From Maribellus comscasis (lineage in GTDB: Bacteria > Bacteroidota > Bacteroidia > Bacteroidales > Prolixibacteraceae): a stretch of DNA of 64,000 nt. The notes beneath the pieces were generated by a model. That model was not told where the DNA came from and did not search any database. It was given only the letters and a program-made list of their open reading frames with translations. The stretch spans positions 4,550,001 through 4,614,000 of the forward strand of contig NZ_CP046401.1 of NCBI RefSeq assembly GCF_009762775.1, written 5' to 3'. The position numbers and the translations under genes were made by a program. Shown in pieces: positions 60,845-64,000 of this stretch (within the stretch, counting starts at the first letter, position 1; the number at the start of each line of letters is the position of its first letter).

Positions 60845-60918
60845 GCCGAATTAGCTCAGTTGGCCAGAGCACGTGATTTGTAATCTCGGGGTCCTCAGTT
60901 CGAATCTGAGATTCGGCT
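60845..60918 (+). tRNA. tRNA-Thr (anticodon UGU)
   Basis: This 74-base cloverleaf has acceptor arms GCCGAAT and ATTCGGC, D-arm GCTC/GAGC, and anticodon loop TTTGTAA with anticodon TGT, reading ACA and other Thr codons. The T-arm is CTCAG/CTGAG with TTCGAAT. The CCA end is not encoded. The anticodon stem CGTGA/TCTCG has one T-T mismatch in the middle. The gene is 11 bases from tRNA-Tyr and was probably transcribed with it. Confidence 0.95.
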
Positions 60919-60928
60919 CAGCTATTTA

Positions 60929-61010
60929 GGGGAGATACCGAAGCGGTCAAACGGGGCAGACTGTAAATCTGTTGGCAAAGCCTTCGTAGGTTCGAATCCT
61001 GCTCTCCCCA
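60929..61010 (+). tRNA. tRNA-Tyr (anticodon GUA)
   Basis: This 82-base type II tRNA has acceptor arms GGGGAGA and TCTCCCC with discriminator A, anticodon GTA in loop CTGTAAA and a long variable arm (TTGGCAAAGCCTTC region). The T-arm has GGTTCGAATCC. CCA is not encoded. It reads TAC/TAT codons. Confidence 0.95.
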
Positions 61011-61015
61011 CAATT

Positions 61016-61051
61016 AAAAAGGGAATCATTTTTTAATGATTCCCTTTTTTT
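61016..61051. terminator. Bidirectional terminator after the tRNA genes
   Basis: AAAAAGGGAATCATT and AATGATTCCCTTTTTTT form a 15-pair stem with a four-base loop and T runs on both strands. It ends the tRNA transcript and the minus-strand PspC gene that stops at 61068. Confidence 0.85.
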
Positions 61052-61067
61052 ACGATGATAGAAAAGA

Positions 61068-61694
61068 TTATGCTTTGCTTTTAGAGAAAAATCCCTCTTT
61101 TTTGAATTTGTTGTAGCTTTCTTTTACCGAGTCTACCTCTTCTTTTATAAATTTCTCTATATTTTTTACGGTTACGTCTTCACCGCGCATCTCAAGACGC
61201 TGTGCTGCGTTTACAGCTTTAGGTACAACAATCCATAAAATAAGGTAAACAAATAGTGCTATCCCTGTAAAGAAGAACAGCAGAACCATTATCAATCGCA
61301 TAACTACCGGGTCGATGTCGAAATAAGCTGCTAACCCACCACAAACACCTCCTAAAACCTTATGTTCAGGATCACGGTAAAGCCTTCTTTTTCGTCTGCT
61401 TTTTTCACCAAAAGGTTCTTCGTTATCTCCGGCTTCGTTAAATGTTTCAGGTGTTCCCATCATTTCCACAACTTCATTAACCCAATCCATTGTAACCACT
61501 TTTTTTTCTTCAGTAATTTTTGAAGTAAATATTTCGGCTATCCTGAATTCAATGTCTGCTATAATTTCTCTTCCTTCCTCGCTGTCGCCAAAATATTTTT
61601 TTAAACTGATAAGATATTTTTGCAGTTCTTCGTAAGCATCGTCTTCAATATAAAAAACCGTAGCGCTAAGGTGAATTGTGTATGTCTTTTTCAT
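61068..61694 (-). CDS. PspC domain membrane stress protein
   Basis: This 208-residue protein has a soluble N-terminal region (MKKTYTIHLSATVFYIEDDAYEEL), a basic segment (RRKRRLYRDPEHKV) and a PspC domain with GGVCGGLAAYFDIDPVVMRL and a hydrophobic helix (VLLFFFTGIALFVYLILWIVVP), about residues 112-170. PspC proteins stabilise or sense inner-membrane stress in the phage-shock response. It is 22 bases after a PadR gene, a standard Bacteroidota pairing in which PadR represses the PspC gene. Confidence 0.9.
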   Translation of the reverse strand: MKKTYTIHLSATVFYIEDDAYEELQKYLISLKKYFGDSEEGREIIADIEFRIAEIFTSKITEEKKVVTMDWVNEVVEMMGTPETFNEAGDNEEPFGEKSRRKRRLYRDPEHKVLGGVCGGLAAYFDIDPVVMRLIMVLLFFFTGIALFVYLILWIVVPKAVNAAQRLEMRGEDVTVKNIEKFIKEEVDSVKESYNKFKKEGFFSKSKA

Positions 61695-61716
61695 TTGTGT
61701 ATTGTTTTTTGTTTTT

Positions 61717-62049
61717 TTATGCTCTGTTTTGTTTTACGGACCCAACTGCGTTAACCAGTTCGTCCCATGAACCTTCCAGTTCTTTCAGGAATTTTTTTCC
61801 GCTGTCTGTCAGTTCGTAATATTTTCTTGGCGGACCCTGTGTTGATTCTTCCCATTTGTATTTTAGTAACCCGTCGTTTTTTAGCCGGGTCAATAGCGGA
61901 TAAAGTGTTCCTTCCACAACTATCATTTTGGCTTCTTTTAATCCCTGTAATATGTTAGTGGCATATAAAGGTTCACCGTCCAGTATCAGAAGAATACAGT
62001 ATTCGAGAACTCCCTTTCTCATTTGTGCTTTTGTGTTTTCTATTTTCAT
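61717..62049 (-). CDS. PadR family transcriptional regulator
   Basis: This 110-residue protein contains the PadR winged helix: GVLEYCILLILDGEPLYATNILQGLKEA at the start, then VEGTLYPLLTRLKNDGLLKYKW and a PPRKYYELTDSGKKFL wing. It should repress its own unit and the PspC gene, responding to membrane or other stress. It overlaps nothing and lies 62 bases after the repeat-protein gene. Possible operators at 62799-62807, 62852-62860 and 62887-62895 lie upstream of the unit. Confidence 0.92.
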   Translation of the reverse strand: MKIENTKAQMRKGVLEYCILLILDGEPLYATNILQGLKEAKMIVVEGTLYPLLTRLKNDGLLKYKWEESTQGPPRKYYELTDSGKKFLKELEGSWDELVNAVGSVKQNRA

Positions 62050-62111
62050 GGCGCTGTCTTTTTAAATTGTTAATAATTTTTCTGATACCAAAACCTGGGG
62101 GCCGGGTTGTT

Positions 62112-62705
62112 TTAAGCAACCCAGTTTTTATCAGATATCATCCAGCTTTCCAGTTCGAGTGGTTGTTCCTCTGTTTCAATTGTGTCGAAATTGTATTCCT
62201 CCAACATCCAGTTTTCGAGTTCCAATGGTTTTTCCGTTTCTTTAATAAATTCGATAGATGAATTTTCAAAATTAGTTTCGTCAATCATCCAGTTTTCGAG
62301 TTCGAGTGCTTCCTCAACCTCTACTTCCATAGCAAAACTGGTTTTGTTGAAAGAGTTTGTGCTTGTCATCCAATCTTCCAGATTAAGCGGAGCTTCCACT
62401 TCATTCTCAAAATTGAATGTACTTTCAAAACTACCTTCATCGGTCATCCAGTTTTCCAGTTCCAAAGCTTCTTCTGTTTCTGTATAAATGGCTGAAAAGT
62501 CAGCTGCTGAAGAAGCATGTGTTTCAGTTTTCATTGCTTTTGGATTGTTATCTACCATGGCTGTTGCAATGGTATTAAAACTACTGTTTTCAAATAACGA
62601 CCTCCAAAAATCCTGCGCATTTACTGTAATACTTATCAGTACTAAGCTCATTCCTGCTGCTAACGTTTTTGTAATTGCTTTCTGAACATTGTTTTTTGTT
62701 TTCAT
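62112..62705 (-). CDS. Secreted protein with five W-M repeats
   Basis: This 197-residue protein has a signal peptide (LAAGMSLVLISITVNAQ, cleavage after residue 31). The mature part carries five copies of an ELExWM unit with W near residues 86, 112, 139, 166 and 188 (LELENWM, LNLEDWM, LELENWM, LELENWM, LELESWM), spaced 22-27 residues apart, each after an acidic segment. No family is recognised. I infer a cell-surface or periplasmic binding protein or a scaffold. It is the first gene of the PadR-PspC unit. ATG 62705 is chosen because the signal peptide starts there. Confidence 0.75.
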   Translation of the reverse strand: MKTKNNVQKAITKTLAAGMSLVLISITVNAQDFWRSLFENSSFNTIATAMVDNNPKAMKTETHASSAADFSAIYTETEEALELENWMTDEGSFESTFNFENEVEAPLNLEDWMTSTNSFNKTSFAMEVEVEEALELENWMIDETNFENSSIEFIKETEKPLELENWMLEEYNFDTIETEEQPLELESWMISDKNWVA

Positions 62706-62798
62706 GACTTTGTCTCCTGTTTTTTGTTTTCTGTTATTATTCTGTTTTCTGTTTTTCAAACTTTCAATCTTATGACGCTCTTTTTTGTTTTATGTTAC

Positions 62799-62807
62799 AC
62801 TTTGTAT
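62799..62807 (+). promoter_or_regulatory. Putative PadR operator half-site 1
   Basis: ACTTTGTAT lies in the untranslated leader of the repeat-protein unit. The same nonamer occurs inverted at 62887-62895, and a one-mismatch copy (ATTTGTATT) lies near 62852-62860. Repeated occurrences around a promoter suggest a regulator site. Confidence 0.35.
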
Positions 62808-62855
62808 AGAACTTTTTTTTGTCTGCTACCATTCTTAAAATGGATTATTGTAATA

Positions 62856-62889
62856 CAAATATATGAATAAAAAATAGAACTATGCAATA
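62856..62889 (-). promoter_or_regulatory. Probable promoter of the repeat protein-PadR-PspC unit
   Basis: On the minus strand TTG at 62885-62887 and TATATTTG at 62856-62863 are separated by 21 bases and match the Bacteroidota promoter. The leader would be about 145 bases long. Inverted ACTTTGTAT sites overlap or flank it. Confidence 0.5.
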
Positions 62890-62895
62890 CAAAGT
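62887..62895 (-). promoter_or_regulatory. Putative PadR operator half-site 2
   Basis: The minus strand reads ACTTTGTAT, the same as half-site 1 in opposite orientation, just upstream of the -33 element. Together with AACTATG on its other side it forms a loose dyad. Confidence 0.35.
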
Positions 62896-63115
62896 ACTAT
62901 AATTTTTTAAAAATGTTTTGTTTTTCGTGTATATAATTCTCATAATCAGCGATTTAATTTTATATGATTTTTATCATGTTTTTAGAGGTGCTACTAATTG
63001 TTCGGGAAAAATGATAGAAATTGTATTAATTATTTTCTGTTAAAAGCCGATGTATGCTTAAACAATTTTTGAAGTTTTACTATTTAAGTAAGTATAAGAC
63101 AGTAAAAAAAAGATT

Positions 63116-64000
63116 ATGGATAAGGTTTTAAAAGAGAAAATAAAAGCATTTATTTTAAAAGGAGTTGAAGATAAACCGATAGTTGCTAAAGAGGATACAT
63201 TTTGGAAAGCGTTGCGAAACGTGGGAACCGAATTATGGCTCGACACTGGTGACGTGGATGAAGCCGAAAGAATATGGACAGCGGAAATGACTGCCCTGAC
63301 CACCAACAACACCTTGGTAAATAAAGAAATACAAAAGGGAATTTATGATTCCTTTATTTCTGAGGCTAAAGAAATTGTAAGATCGCTTCCTTTAAAACAA
63401 CAGATCGTTGAAATTGCATTTATTCTCAACGCCCGGCATGGATTGCGTCTCGCAAAAAAGTTTGGCGGCTTTGTGAGTGTTGAATTGCATACCGACACCG
63501 CACACGATAAAGATGCAATTATTGATTACGGTTTAAGATATTTTGAAATCAATCCAAAACAATTTATTGTAAAAGTTCCTTACACGGCAACCGGTTTGAT
63601 AGCCGCCCGTAAATTGAAGGAGAAAGGAGTGAGAATCAATTTTACACTTGAATTTTCGGCCCGGCAAAACGTAATGGTGGCAGCTGTTACCAAACCTGAT
63701 TATTTAAATGTTTTTCTGGGAAGAATCGGGGCTTACATTAAAAACAATGGTTTAGGTGACGGTTCCGGGGCAGGAGAGCGAACCGTTATTTCAACCCAAC
63801 GATGGGTTACTGAACTTTCGCGGGATAATTCCAAACCTACCAAATTGATCGCCGCCAGTATGAGAAACTATGAGCAGTTGGTTGACCTGGCCGGAGTAAA
63901 TGTGTTTACCATGCCAACAAAAGTGGCCGGTGAGGGAAGAGAAAAACTGGATGGAAAATTTGAATCAAAATTAAACAAAGTTTATCCGGTTGATTTAAAT
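63116..64000 (+). CDS. Transaldolase family protein, incomplete at window edge
   Basis: From the ATG at 63116 the frame is open for 295 codons to the last base of the window. It starts MDKVLKEKIKAFILKGVEDKP and contains LWLDTGDVDEAERIW, then the ALTTNNTLVNKEI loop, FVSVELHTD and KVPYTATGLIAARKL, where Lys is the Schiff-base residue of class I transaldolases and F6P aldolases. INFTLEFSARQ and VFLGRIGAYI follow. The larger size and DGSGAGERT insert point to the long transaldolase-like group. Transaldolase transfers three-carbon units in the pentose phosphate pathway, and the substrate of this branch is not certain. Confidence 0.88.
   Translation, partial: MDKVLKEKIKAFILKGVEDKPIVAKEDTFWKALRNVGTELWLDTGDVDEAERIWTAEMTALTTNNTLVNKEIQKGIYDSFISEAKEIVRSLPLKQQIVEIAFILNARHGLRLAKKFGGFVSVELHTDTAHDKDAIIDYGLRYFEINPKQFIVKVPYTATGLIAARKLKEKGVRINFTLEFSARQNVMVAAVTKPDYLNVFLGRIGAYIKNNGLGDGSGAGERTVISTQRWVTELSRDNSKPTKLIAASMRNYEQLVDLAGVNVFTMPTKVAGEGREKLDGKFESKLNKVYPVDLN

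Larger units (their letters stand above)
62760..63115. other. AT-rich divergent intergenic region
   Basis: This 356-base stretch separates the minus-strand repeat-protein unit from the plus-strand transaldolase gene. It has the promoter and repeated ACTTTGTAT sites described above, and very AT-rich sequence at 62900-63000. A distinct promoter for the transaldolase gene was not found. Confidence 0.5.

Noticed and set aside
62182..62487. 101-codon plus-strand Ser-rich frame opposite the repeat gene
   Set aside because: Mirror frame of repeated E/L/W codons on the minus strand, composition Ser/Ile/Leu only.
1..64000. CRISPR array, insertion sequence, prophage or integrated element
   Set aside because: No regular direct repeats with spacers, no transposase or integrase, and no phage gene was seen; the two tRNAs show no attachment-site duplication.

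Overview
The window looks like chromosomal DNA from a low-GC Bacteroidota bacterium, most likely a marine or gut relative in Marinilabiliales/Prolixibacteraceae. The lineage below phylum is inference. The signs are PorP/SprF and type IX secretion sorting domains (gliding-motility C-terminal type and type A), a TonB-dependent receptor with an N-terminal carboxypeptidase-like regulatory domain, a BT_3928-type protein, DUF1599, DUF4159, DUF4199, DUF4857, DUF4876 and DUF6850 proteins, a PPi-dependent phosphofructokinase, few Shine-Dalgarno sites, and Bacteroidota promoters (TTTG / TAnnTTTG).

Layout. 0.2-7.1 kb: pabC-pabB (minus), then a YggS PLP protein, a dihydroorotate-dehydrogenase-like flavoprotein and a giant secreted lectin/PKD adhesin (plus). 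7.2-11.1 kb: PorP/SprF and a HEAT protein diverge from a MATE exporter, a small membrane protein and an OsmC protein. 11.2-16.4 kb: UvrA, an ECF sigma factor with a small partner protein, and NhaA. 16.5-18.5 kb: an SPFH protein, a decayed membrane gene, several very small proteins including an Arc-like repressor, and a Zn-ribbon protein. 18.5-25.5 kb: a LacI-controlled sugar locus with two Tat-type Gfo/Idh/MocA oxidoreductases, an exported NagA-like deacetylase, a non-canonical NRAMP-fold transporter and NagB. 25.7-37.3 kb: mostly housekeeping (PPi-PFK, RsmE, cydAB, SixA, PrmA and others).

37.4-52.4 kb is the most striking block. A single-strand run of tightly spaced genes encodes a lipoprotein, an ECF sigma factor, a CnrX/CpxP-like periplasmic sensor, a probable anti-sigma factor, a NapH-like membrane ferredoxin fused to what look like three HMA-like domains, a secreted beta-propeller with a T9SS tag, a TonB receptor, a DUF4876 lipoprotein, a DUF6850 barrel, an ABC ATPase and permease, and a DUF4857 membrane protein. 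It reads as a metal- or redox-sensing envelope system whose substrate is unknown.

52.6-60.4 kb: TpiA, BT_3928, DUF1599, FolP-CdaA (c-di-AMP synthesis), a nitronate-monooxygenase-like enzyme, a glycosyltransferase and membrane proteins. 60.6-61.0 kb: the SRP RNA with a near-ideal promoter, tRNA-Thr(UGU) and tRNA-Tyr(GUA). 61.1-62.7 kb: a PspC-PadR stress module whose first gene encodes a secreted protein with five W-M repeats. A transaldolase-family gene runs off the right edge. No CRISPR array, insertion sequence, prophage or rRNA gene was seen.
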